From Siniperca chuatsi (lineage: Eukaryota; Chordata; Actinopteri; Centrarchiformes; Sinipercidae), in the NCBI RefSeq assembly GCF_020085105.1, contig NC_058043.1, forward strand, positions 8,508,667-8,572,666: 64,000 bases of DNA, given 5' to 3'. The position numbers and the translations under genes are program-made. Positions 12,806 through 23,900 of this stretch are shown here, one piece after another (position 1 is the first letter of the stretch; the number at the start of each line of letters is the position of its first letter). The notes under the pieces are model-generated. The model ran no database searches and was not told where the DNA came from. It saw nothing but the letters and a program-made list of their open reading frames with translations.

Positions 12806-13135
12806 TGGTACTTTCCCACCGCTGGCCGTGTGACGTCACCGGGGTGAATTGCGCAATGACCAGGAATGTGTGGAGCTGTAACAAAACACAAAGGTGTGGA
12901 CAGAGACAGCAGCAGCGGGAGGGTGGAGTGAACTTTCATATCTTAGGAGAAGAAGTGTTCATATACCTCCTCCCCGGGTTCCCTTCCCTCGAGCCCCGCC
13001 TCGGGCCAGCAGCACACCTGGCCCACGGAGCGGCAGCAGCAGGTAAAGGTGAGGAGGGCCTCGGCGTGTGAAGAAGACACAGACTGGGCGGAGGAGGTGG
13101 CGGTTGTGGTGGAGGCTCTCCGACTCTGAAAAGTG
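12806..13135 (+). promoter_or_regulatory. sh2d5: Putative sh2d5 promoter and 5' noncoding exon
   Basis: GC- and CpG-richer than its flanks. A palindromic cAMP-response element TGACGTCA lies at 12831-12838. The stretch before a good donor (CTGAAAAGTGAGT, near 13130) is a likely 5' untranslated exon, which would splice to the acceptor before the start codon at 13687. The transcription start is not determined. Confidence 0.5.
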
Positions 13136-13686
13136 AGTTTCTGTGATTTTTTTTTTTTTTTTAAAGCCTCTACAACCTTTGAAGTGAGCGCGTGGTTGAG
13201 ACTGTTTGCATACACAGGGCGGAAACGGCAGAAGTTTTCTCCACTGAAAGTTTGTCATTTTGCCTTCACTCGCTCATTTTGGATTTCTTCCACGGCTCGA
13301 CATGGCAGGACGGACACACTCAAACAGAAACTCTCACGTGTATTAGCAGCGACTTTGACGCATTTACGGCGCAGAAAAAATGGGTTAAAAGGCGCAACGA
13401 CCTGCAAACCGATACACAGGCGCAATTCCACCGGATTATGTCTAAAATCCTAAATCACGTTACTGTGGAAGTACAGTTGACAATACCTTTCTAAACATAG
13501 ACTTATCAGTACATTTCTTTTTTTTTAAAAAAACAAACAACTCCTATACCACTATTGTGATTGACTTAGTTTCCTAAATGTGAGCATGTTTTGACAGCTT
13601 TTTAGATTAGATTTGTTATTAATTTTAGTGTCCTTTTGGGTGTAAGATGTTCTTGCTGTCTGGTTTTACAGAGAGAAACAGGCAGT

Positions 13687-16600
13687 ATGGGCGAGGCACC
13701 AGTCAGAGAGGATTGTACAGTGACACGATCAGCAGAGGTAACACTAGAAATGTTTTTTTTTGTATTTAAACATCAGTGTCTTCCTGTGTGTGTGTGTGTG
13801 TGTTTTGCCTAAACTCATGTCTTTACTGTAAAGTATGTGGGCTCATTTCCTGTGGATGACCACTGTTTGGATGACCAGATGGAGCAACTGCACGCTCAGC
13901 TGAAGTCCCTTAAAGTAAGTCCTGAGCTGTGGTTGCCCAAAATTATCAGTACACAGAAAAGCAACAACTCGTACCTGTTTAATGGAGAATACAATGCCTA
14001 ATATGTTTGTTGTCTTCAATCAGACATGCAAAAGGAGGAGACCCGTATCCATAAAATTCTCCATTAAAGGTGTGAAAATGTATAATGAGGATGAAACGGT
14101 AAGTATGGTGGTTTCTCTAAATAGTATGCACGTTCATAAAGGTTAAAGTTGAAGATGTAGTTTCAGTCACACAGGCATCACAGGTTCTTGTGTCTCTGTC
14201 TGCAGACGCTCCTGATGGCTCATGCCCTGCATAGAGTCAGTCTGTCCACCGCCCGGCCCATGGATGGCCAGTTTGCCTTCGTCTCCCACAACCCAGGCAG
14301 CACCGACGCCCAACTGTACTGCCATGTCTTTCAAGCCAGGCATGCCAGAGCGGTAAGAAATGACCAGTGTCATTGTTCTTTTATTACAACAAAGGAAAAT
14401 AGTGCTACTACTATTTTCTACTATTATTTTGAGAGAAAGTTACAGCTCTGATTACAAAAAGATGATTTACACAAAATGTCAGGGGGGTAGAGCAAATGTG
14501 GAACATGGCTATGAAATATCTAGGATTTAAAAAAAGTATATTTGTTGAGCTTTTGTCACAGCCACTGAAACATGTACAAAATGCTTCAGAAGATTGTGAT
14601 ACAGTGCCACAACAACACAACTGAGATGGTCAATAATCGATAAAACCATATGCCCTAATAAAAATAGAAATTATTATAGTAGAGTTTTACTTTTTTATTA
14701 AAGGCCCTGCACACCCACGCAGGTGTTTTCAATCAGTAAGTTAAGGTTAAGTTGTCCCACACTAATGGATACAACAAAACAGGAGAGTGAGAAGAAGAGG
14801 TCTCCTTATACAACATAAGTGAAAACACCTGTCTTGGTGGACTATGGGTGTGTAGAGACGTTAATGTCACAATAACCTACAATTAACATGAGAGAAACCC
14901 TCACTAGACCACACACTTTTGGACTGGACAGCGACACGCTGGTAAATATAATTACTGTTCTCAAAGTGATTACAGGCAGAGACAGAAGCCCTTTCTAGAT
15001 TCTTACCCAAAACTTAATTTATCTAACCCCACCCATCTCTAGTCTTAAATTAAACATTTTAACTTCATAAACTTCTGCGTAAAACCAACCTTGCTGTGTA
15101 ACACCGCATCTGCCTACAACCCTAATTAGTATTCAGTCATTTTGAGTCAGCCAATCAGATTTGTGGTGAGACTTGTTCCGAAATAGAGAGAAAAGGATTA
15201 CTATAACAACGAGATATTACTTCTTCACTAGACATTTCTGTTGGATGTTTGCTGCTCGAATTTGCTAGGGAGCACTTTGACAGTGTAACTGGATTTGTCA
15301 AATAAAGGTAAGTTTAAATTGTACCACAGATATGTCTAATAAGGCCACTATGTCACTTACCTAAGAATGTGGTTTACACTGTTGAACATTCACTGCCACT
15401 AAATGACTAGCACTAGAGCACCAGCATCTCTGACCTAAACAAATGGGCGCTATGGCCCACCAGACTCCATTGAGAAAACAGTAATTTTACTTTGCAGATC
15501 ATCATCATCACACTTCATTCAAATTGGACAGAAACAAAATAAAACTCACCAAAAACCGTCTGTGTAAGTCTTTCCACTGTTCCAACAATCACCAACTCTG
15601 GTTTGGTCAAAATAAATCCTTTTATTCACCGAGTTAGATGAGAAAAACAGCCGTTATATCGCTCTCCACGAAGCCAACAGTTTCACAGGGAGGGACTCGC
15701 GTGCACCAACAAGCACGCACGGCCGGGCCGGGCTGGCATAACAACACAGGCAGAGGGAGCGTGACGTCATCCTCTGCTCAGGACGCCATTACTCCACTAT
15801 ATCTTTACGTAGCAAATAGTTGTTTGCTGCTATATTAATGTTCAGAATCTCATATATAGAACCTTTTTTATAATGTTAGATATTGCATTGCTCCAAAATT
15901 GATATCATTTTGAGTAAAACTGTTTTTGGTGTCCACTTTCTCTCCTGTAGGCACAGTTCCTGAACCTGCTCCTTTGCCGCTGTTTCCAGCTGTCTTACTT
16001 GGAGAAGCACCCAGAGGAGGCCCAGGAAGACTCTGTTGGTTCGATGCCTCGTCGCAACCCCTCTCTGCTCAACCACGGTTTCCCTCTCAGTGTTAGTGCC
16101 CTGGTGTCCTTCAGAAGAGCCCCTTTTCAAGGGCTGTTGCCAGGGGCTAAGGTTTGGACTTGAATGTCTTCTTCTGTTCTCTCTAACACAATAATATTAT
16201 TACTTCAACACCAGTGTTTCCCTTCTAGTTTGCCACTTACGCTTAAGCAGCTTCAAAGTCACTATTGTTACTGATGAATCTGCCAAAGGGGTCCATGGGG
16301 TTGAAGAGGACAAACCAATCGAGAGTTTAGCGTGGTGCTGACTGCAACAAACCTTCTGAGTATATGCACTTAAACTACCTGTACTCAAACATTTTCTTTT
16401 CCCCCATCTATAGAACAATCATGTGTCTTCCGATGACCTTCACAGCAGCCAAGATGAAGTCTTCCCCACATCCTCCCCCTCCCTGGTGCGCAAGAAAGCC
16501 ATCCGCAGTAAAGGACTGCGCTCTGGGGCTTACCGCTCCTTCACTTTCACACCACTCAAACAGCACAGTGTTCAGGAGCGACTGAGTTTGTCACAAGGTG

Positions 16601-18706
16601 GGCCAAGTGTTCACAGAGCGCTTTCAAGAGTCAAAGAGTTGATTAGGTAACGCAACCCCTCAGTGTTGGGTGACGGGCAGTCACTCACTATCTGTTGTGG
16701 TGTCAGAAGGTGTATTTTTTTTTATTTTTTTTTATTTATTTATTTTTTTTGTCATTTTATACGGTGATAAGGTGATGGATAATGGTCTTGTCTCACGTGG
16801 GTTTTTTTTTTTTTTTTTTTTTTTAAAGCTTCTCACTGTTGAGCTTCACTCACTGATGTTCATTTCACTCTTAGCTTTAACGCGTTGAAATCCTGGTTTT
16901 ATGTTTTATTTCACCGCCAATTGCTTTGTCCATCTCAGTCCTGTTACGTTTAAACCAAACATTTGGATATTTCTCCACGCAAACACGGCTGCTTGGAATG
17001 TAAACATTAGGGATGAGCGAGTACACCATTATCTCAGTCTGTGTCCGTTCAACCAACTACATTTTCTGTATTCGTAGCCGTACTCGGAAGTGGGTGGTGC
17101 TCAAACCGAAAGTGGGTGGGACTAAGCAGGAGTTGTTCATTTAAGCCTGAAATTGATATGGGTTGATCAGAAGTTGCTATATTTATTAGAAAACTATTTA
17201 CAGCCTCAGAATTGAGCTTCAGAGCAATGATTTTACTCACAGGAGTAAGAGAACTATTTACAGATCAAGTTTTTCTTTAAATATCTGTACCAGATACTCG
17301 TTGCAGCTGAGTACTCGCTCAACCCCAGTAAACATCTCCAAATTCACAATGAAATCTTTTCTTGTATGTGAAAAAGGAAAAGAACAAGACAGGACGCCAG
17401 TAAGGAAATCCCGCACTCCAAGTTTGGCCGAAACAGAAGAAGCACTGGCTCAAGCAGTGTGGTGTTGGGCTGGTATCGCGACGTGAGTGTCACTCGTGCG
17501 TTTAACATATCTCGCTGACCGTAGATGCCTTCTCTGGCCTTTACTTTTTCTTGAGTATGTTGATGGTTGTCTAATGGCGTGTCTTCTGTATTTCAGTGAC
17601 AGCAGCTATTCCCTGCTTGCAGACGATGTTCTGGGATCGTACCTCCTGTGCCCACATCCTAAAAAACCCAAATGTGGCTCTCTCATCATTCGCTCCCCCT
17701 CTGGCCTGATCAGCCACCTCATAGAGAACACTTGTAATGGGAAATTCCTGCTGGAGGTAATTGTTTTGTCAAGGCATGTTGAATCTTATACATAATTATT
17801 AGCAAACAGTGAGTCTGCCAGGCTGCTATTTGCTTCTATTTGCTTCGATTTATAGACTGAACTACAGAGGTAATAGTTCTATCCCTAGAAATATATATGT
17901 TGATATTATAATTAAAGGCTGATACACAAGGTGTCTGTAAGGTAGAAGAAGGTTGTCTGTAAGGTTGGGTAGATTCAAAGTTAGAAAAAATATATTTTCC
18001 ACACAGTTACATATGTATTTTGTCTCTGCTTGTTCCAATTCTTCAGTGAGAATGTATCAAGTGACACATCATAAACCTAAGATGCAGTTTTTCCTGGGCT
18101 TGCATAACCACATTAAATGGAAGAATCTAGGTTCCTTGTGGATCATTTGATGCCTGTTTCTCTGCAATTCAGTGTTTATATTTAGAAACTGTGGGATCTG
18201 GGCTAGTAATTTAAATACATATCACTGGATCTCAACAAAAGTTGGCCATGCAGCACCCCAATATTAGGTGTGAGGGTCTGTGGCCGCTGACGAAAAATAT
18301 TCTTAAATTTTCAAGTTTTATGCCAAAATATTGCAAGTATTTGGACTTATTTGGTGTGCAAAATTCCATAAAACAGCACAGAGACAACCATATAACTCTA
18401 AAACTCCACTGAAACCAAGAATAATTAAAATATTGTTGGCATTTGATAATAAGTGTACTGGCAAACCGATAATTCTCCCTTGGTTTATCTTTGTGGCAGA
18501 AATGCAAGACTGAATTCAGTTCCATAGCAGAACTGATTGAACACTACACAGAGGCTCAGGATGAGCTGCCGTGTCTGCTGAGCTGTGCCCGGGTAAACCA
18601 CTGCTATGAGTGGGAGGAAAATACCAGCAAACAGCAGGCTGTAAAGCCACACAAGAGCCTGAAGAAAGCCCAAATTAAAAGTACCCACAGAAAGGAATGG
18701 GTTTAA
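13687..18706 (+). CDS. sh2d5: SH2 domain-containing protein 5 (PTB + SH2 adaptor), 9 coding exons
   Basis: Exons: 13687-13737, 13834-13914, 14024-14098, 14206-14352, 15951-16151, 16414-16597, 17377-17482, 17597-17756, 18500-18706; 403 aa (human 423). An N-terminal PTB domain (about 18-145) opens with YVGSFPVDD and includes LLMAHALHRVS and QLYCHVFQA. A conserved linker reads SLVRKKAIRSKGLRSGAYRS. The SH2 domain (about 275-360) starts WCWAGIATD. At the position of the invariant phosphotyrosine-binding Arg (GSFLxR) the sequence is GSYLLC (Cys300), so classic phosphotyrosine binding is unlikely, as in human where this Arg is also absent. In mammals the protein is brain-enriched and binds BCR, a Rac-GAP. 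The acceptor of exon 7 (TGTGAAAAAG) lacks a good pyrimidine tract, so that junction is less certain. Confidence 0.92.
14353..15950 (+). other. sh2d5 intron 4, repeat-bearing
   Basis: The largest sh2d5 intron. The part from about 15400 to 15850 contains a CpG-rich patch (CACGGCCGGGCCGGGCTGG) and strings common in fish interspersed repeats (ATCTTTACGTAGCAAATAG). No gene or clear terminal repeats were seen. Confidence 0.4.
17008..17327 (+). mobile_element. Short non-autonomous hAT element with perfect 8-bp target duplication
   Basis: The 320-bp element lies in sh2d5 intron 6. The left end TAGGGATGAGCGAGTAC and the reverse complement of the right end TGGGGTTGAGCGAGTAC match at 15 of 17 positions. 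Identical 8-bp flanks GTAAACAT lie at 17000-17007 and 17328-17335. This architecture is diagnostic of hAT transposition; there is no coding capacity. Its right flank ends 41 nt before exon 7. Confidence 0.92.
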
Positions 18707-19490
18707 ACCCCTGGACCCTGGAACTTGTGGATTGCCAACCTCAGAGGATCCAAAATAAGTGACACTTTTTTTTTTTTCCTTTTTTTTGTCTTTTGCACAA
18801 ATATCATCTCTTACTTTTAAATCACATTTGGTGTTGTGGGAAGCCTTAACAAATGGTATAACACAGTGCACCTACTAACAGTGTTGGCACTTAATGTATA
18901 AAGTATACAAGTCATTTCATCAAAGGGTACTTATTTATCAAAGGTGTCATATTTTGTTCTTGCTGCTTTTATGTTTTTCTATATATCTTTTTAAAAAATA
19001 TTTTTATTTGTGCCTGTGAGGCATCGGTCGAGTTTATTCGTAATTTTAAGACGTGAAACTAACAGCCTGAAACTGTGGCGGGGAATTGATCTCGCAGATT
19101 GTTGCACCTGATGGCAAAGCCATAACTGTTCTTTTTATTCTTGCATTGTAAAGATGTTGCACAAATATATTTGATCAAAGATTGTTTCATTGAATTTTAA
19201 TCATGCTTACACGTTACTCTTTGTGTGTTTAGAGACCTGGAAGATTCAAATTTTCTGTGTTTTTAAAAGTGATTGTTTGTTTTACTGGTAATTTTAACTG
19301 GTAATGTTGTGTGCAGTTTAATATACCTTGCGCACTGATTTCAACAGTGGTATGAAATTAGGTCTTTTCCACATTATGCCAGCAAAGGTTTTTGTATTGT
19401 TCACCCCTGTAGGAGATTAAATGACAGGTGTGTTCTGTTTTGAACCCACTCCCTGCAAAAAAAATAAATGTTTTCCATCATTTATGACTC
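18707..19490 (+). other. sh2d5: sh2d5 3' UTR
   Basis: AT-rich, non-coding, after the TAA at 18704-18706. An AATAAA lies at 19463-19468, giving about 780 bp of 3' UTR. Confidence 0.6.
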
Positions 19491-19656
19491 TGCATAGCAC
19501 AACGTCACCTGCAGCTTTAGTATTGAGAAAGATGCTACTTTGCTGCAGTGAATTACTACACACAGTTTCTAAATCTTAGGGCAGAACTCCACAAGGGACT
19601 GCTTGATGTGCGAATTAGGTCACAGGAGATTTCTACACTGATATCCACTCAGCTGC

Positions 19657-20085
19657 CAGTTTATTAGGAACACCCAGTTAAAACTAATGGAGTCTAAAAC
19701 AATCCAGCAATAAATCCTACTTTCATGACGGTTATGTTCAGTTTTTGTTGGAACTGTTGTAGAGAGATGTTTATTAAACTTTATCAATTATCATAATGGA
19801 GGATTAGTTTGTTATGCTGTTGAACTGTATTATATTATACAGAGAGGTGTTGTTTCTGCTCATTACCCTCATTGATAAAATGGGGTGGACAAAATAAGAG
19901 AAACACCTCTCAGTATAACGCACCACAAACTGCAGACTCCAAAATAACTATACAGTTGAATCAATACCTCTCTAAAACACTTTCAACAAAAACTAAATTC
20001 TAATCTCTTCATGAAGGTAGAATTTATTGCAGGACTGTTTTAGTAGTATATCATTAGTCTCAGCTATGTGTTTCCCAATAAACTG
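19657..20085. mobile_element. Foldback (long inverted repeat) element between sh2d5 and kif17
   Basis: About 429 bp. The left arm opens CAGTTTATTAGGAACACC; the right arm, read in reverse complement, opens CAGTTTATTGGGAAACAC. Homology continues inward: CAGCAATAAATCCTAC and TTCAGTTTTTGTTG on the left, against CTGCAATAAATTCTACC and TTTAGTTTTTGTTG on the right. No coding sequence. Flanking target duplication is unclear. Confidence 0.75.
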
Positions 20086-20110
20086 TCAACTGAACTGTTA
20101 AAAAAACAAA

Positions 20111-20198
20111 CACTAAAAAGGTTTAAAGAAATTATAATATATGTATATTATAATTATATACACTAAAAAGGTTTAAAGAAATTATAATATATATATTT
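20111..20198 (+). repeat. 50-bp tandem duplication, AT-rich
   Basis: CACTAAAAAGGTTTAAAGAA followed by ATTATAATATAT occurs at 20111 and again exactly 50 bp later at 20161. The second copy diverges after about 38 bp. Confidence 0.85.
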
Positions 20199-20571
20199 TA
20201 ATCTTATGGGGGGGGGCACTCCTATTAATGTGTTTTATAGTTAACATTTATTCCTCTGTGAAGGCAATAGAAAACATCAGCCAGCCACAGTTGCTATGCA
20301 GCATTTAGCTTACATGTTTAGAAAACGTTTTTCATGGCACTATTCAGTTGACAAAATATGCACTGACGAGGACACACCGGGTTAACATGATGGGGCAAAA
20401 TGATTAAACGAGTGTAAGTTAAAGATATCTGGTCAAGATTTGGATTTTTTTTTATTTTTTTTTTATAAATGACACCTTGATGGAGAGAGATGGAGACCAC
20501 ATCATCATGAAGGGACTGTAGGTTTCTTTTTTGCTTAAAAGGGCCGTTTCATCCCTCAACTGTTGTTTATG

Positions 20572-20584
20572 GTTGCTAAGCAAC
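20572..20584 (+). promoter_or_regulatory. kif17: RFX-type X-box upstream of kif17
   Basis: GTTGCTAAGCAAC is a perfect 6-1-6 palindrome that fits the X-box consensus bound by RFX factors (GTNRCC, spacer, RGYAAC). It lies about 366 bp upstream of the kif17 start codon. RFX factors drive many cilium genes and kif17 encodes a ciliary motor, so the placement makes sense. Binding itself is inferred. Confidence 0.6.
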
Positions 20585-20949
20585 TTCAAAACGCCGTGGG
20601 AAGAGGAGCAGACTGGCAGGGGACCTGTGGCGATACCTGACGGGGACACTCACCACCGTGTCAGGAAATATTTCCGCCTCCACTCAACGTGATTATTTTT
20701 TATTTTTTAATCTTTGAGTATTTTCTTATCTGACGTATGACGATAGCCTCTGAGCGTCAGCTTTTCTCAGTGGACTTAAACCAGGATGTGAACTGTTAGT
20801 CGGCTTGTCTTCTGATTATCTGACATAGGTTAGCTAATGAGGATCCTCCAGCAACTCAGCTCTGTAGACGTATTTATAAAGCAGAATTTATTTTGCTTTT
20901 ATGTGTTATCTACTGCACAAGCCAACCGCTGTGGAGTGGATGTGGAGAC

Positions 20950-23900
20950 ATGGGGTCAGAGTCAGTGAAGGTGGTGGTCAGATGCAGGCCCCTGAATGAC
21001 AGGGAGAAGGCTCTCTGCTCTAAGATGGTGCTGTCCATGGATCTGCACCGCTGCCAGTGCTTCATAAAGAAGCCCGGGGCAGTGGATGAGCCACCCAAAC
21101 AGTTCACCTTTGATGGGACCTACTTCATTGATCAAACCACAGAGCAAATGTACAACGAGATTGCCTATCCTTTGGTTGAGGTAAGTTCCTGGAAGCAGTT
21201 TTGATTCAGTTTTTTTTTTTGGTTTTCAGTGCCAATACACAGCAACAGTCTGGAAATCCAGGCATTACAAAAGTAGCATGCTGGTTACTGGACACCCCCA
21301 GTCCAACAACAGTAGGCTGTATCTTATTGCTAATGACTCCAGACCTCATTATTTACTTAACAGTCTGCTGTCAGTCACTTACAAAGGTCAGCAGGGTGTT
21401 GATCCTTTAAAGAAACCTCATGCAAAAGGTCACTTATGCCACATTCTTAATTTTTTACAGGGTGTCACTGAGGGATACAATGGCACAATTTTTGCCTATG
21501 GACAAACTGGAAGTGGGAAGTCTTTCACCATGCAGGGAGTGTCCGAGCCTGCCGCCCAGAGGGGGGTAATTCCCCGAGCCTTTGAACACATCTTTGAGAG
21601 TATTCAGGTAGGCTGGGCAACTGTTGTTAATTGTGCAAAATAGCCATGTTATGAATTCATAGATTTCATGCAAAAAGTGCAAATGTCTTCCCCATTCCAG
21701 TGTGTAGCTATAACATTTAACATTTAGGTTGGGGTAATATGCATACATGCTTCAGTCTGGTGGTTCCAGTCTCTGTCCAGGCTTGTCCAAGCTTTGTGTG
21801 CTTAGAGAGAATAATTTTACGTGTGTGTTTTTGTGTGCAAGCTAGTGTGCAGAAAATACTAAATTCCTGGTGAGGGCCTCCTACTTGGAGATTTACAATG
21901 AGGACATAAGAGACCTTTTGGGAAGTGACACCAAACAGAGATTGGAGGTAAGTCTCTTGAGGCACTGTTGTTTCAATAAACAAATCAGACACTGTGTAAC
22001 ATTAGAAGCCAAAAGGATTATTATTGTTTGGTAAGTGCAGTCATTATGAAACCTGTTTCTCAGACTATTCTCTGACAATGAACACGGTGCTTGTGTTTGC
22101 CATGGTGACTTGAAAGCACAGTAGTTACATGATTCCTTGAAGGTCAAGGTGTTTGAACAAGGTGACAGATTTGGATTGTGTGTGTTTTTATGTCGTTGGC
22201 GAATGCTTAGCTGAAAGAGCATCCAGAGCGTGGGGTGTATGTGCGGGACCTCTCCATGCACACTGTGCACAGCGTGGGCGAGTGCGAGAGAATCATAGAG
22301 CAAGGGTGGAGGAACCGGGCAGTGGGCTACACACTGATGAACAAAGACTCCTCCCGCTCACATTCCATCTTCACCATCCATTTGGAGATCTGCAGCACAG
22401 GTGAACACACACAATGACACAATACCTGTAAGACGTTGAAACATATCTATAATCTGTTTAGTGTGTGATAAAGGCATAACGACACCAGCAGCTCAACATT
22501 AAAGAACAATTCCACCTTCCAATATCAAGCTGTTATGCTTAGTGTGTTTCAAGAGCTATTTTTTGTCGTAGTGTGCCTTTTGTTTTTGTGCACCCACTTT
22601 CCACTGAAATTTCCCTGAATGCCTTGTTAAGAAAGATCATAAATGCGTTGCTTTCCAAAAAATGTGAATGATAAAAGAGAGAAAATTGTAAAAAATTGTG
22701 TAAAGATTTAGCCAAGTACCCAACATGTTTGTGAACAAAAAAACACAACATGCCTCGTGGCTGCGTTGCATCCTGCTGTATTTTAGCCCCTGTGGGTAGA
22801 AAAACTGCCATCCTGGTCTCTGCTAGGATGGATTTTTCCCTGTATGATTTCATATGTTGGTGCAAAAAGGCTAGTCAGTAATACACAGAATAAGAACAAA
22901 AGACAATATAATAGTCAAGTCAGGTCTTTTTATTTATACTCAAGATAATACACAGATTTGTTGTGAGCAGTTTCATATAGGAACTATTTTCTTTCTACCA
23001 ATAGTTCCTACATGAAACTGCTGAAGGTCTGTGGATTATCTTGAGTAACCGGGTCATGATTTCTGGAAAGAGACATTGCCGTAGAGTATTTCAAATGTAT
23101 TTTTTTTTGGCACTTTGAGCACCATGAGTGCCATATAGTCCCATTATATAAAAAAAAATGCAGACATCTCTATGGCCGATATCTCCAAAACTCGGCAACT
23201 CACACCACCACAATCTAGATGGATAAATATCACTACAGGTAAGAGGAAAAACATGTATTTTAGATTTTGAACTGTCCCTTTTAAAGTTGTATTTTCTCTA
23301 CATTCCCTTTGTCACCCCAAATTCTCAGATGCAGCTGGCCAGGACCATCTACGAGCAGGTAAACTCAACCTTGTTGACCTGGCAGGAAGTGAGCGTCAGT
23401 CTAAAACCGGTGCTACTGGTGAGCGACTCCGCGAGGCCACCAAGATCAACCTCTCCCTCTCGGCCCTGGGTAATGTCATCTCTGCCCTGGTGGATGGACG
23501 CTCCAAATACATCCCCTACCGGGACTCCAAGCTGACCAGACTGCTGCAGGACTCTCTGGGAGGAAACACACGCACCTTGATGATCGCCTGTCTGTCCCCC
23601 GCAGACAACAACTATGAGGAAAGCTTGAGCACACTGCGCTATGCCAACCGGGCCAAGAGCATCCAGAACAGGCCTCGTATCAATGAGGACCCCAAGGATG
23701 CTCTGCTCCGAGAGTATCAGGAGGAGATCAAGAATTTGCGGGCCCTCATCTCAGGCCAGCTAGGCACTGCTAACCTTTCGTGTAAGTGATATATTTTGTG
23801 ACTGGCCTTTTGATATAAGGGAAACAACATCTTTTTATTAATATTTTTTTAATATTGCCAAAAGATTTAAATGCAGATATTAAAAGATGCTTAATTTGCT

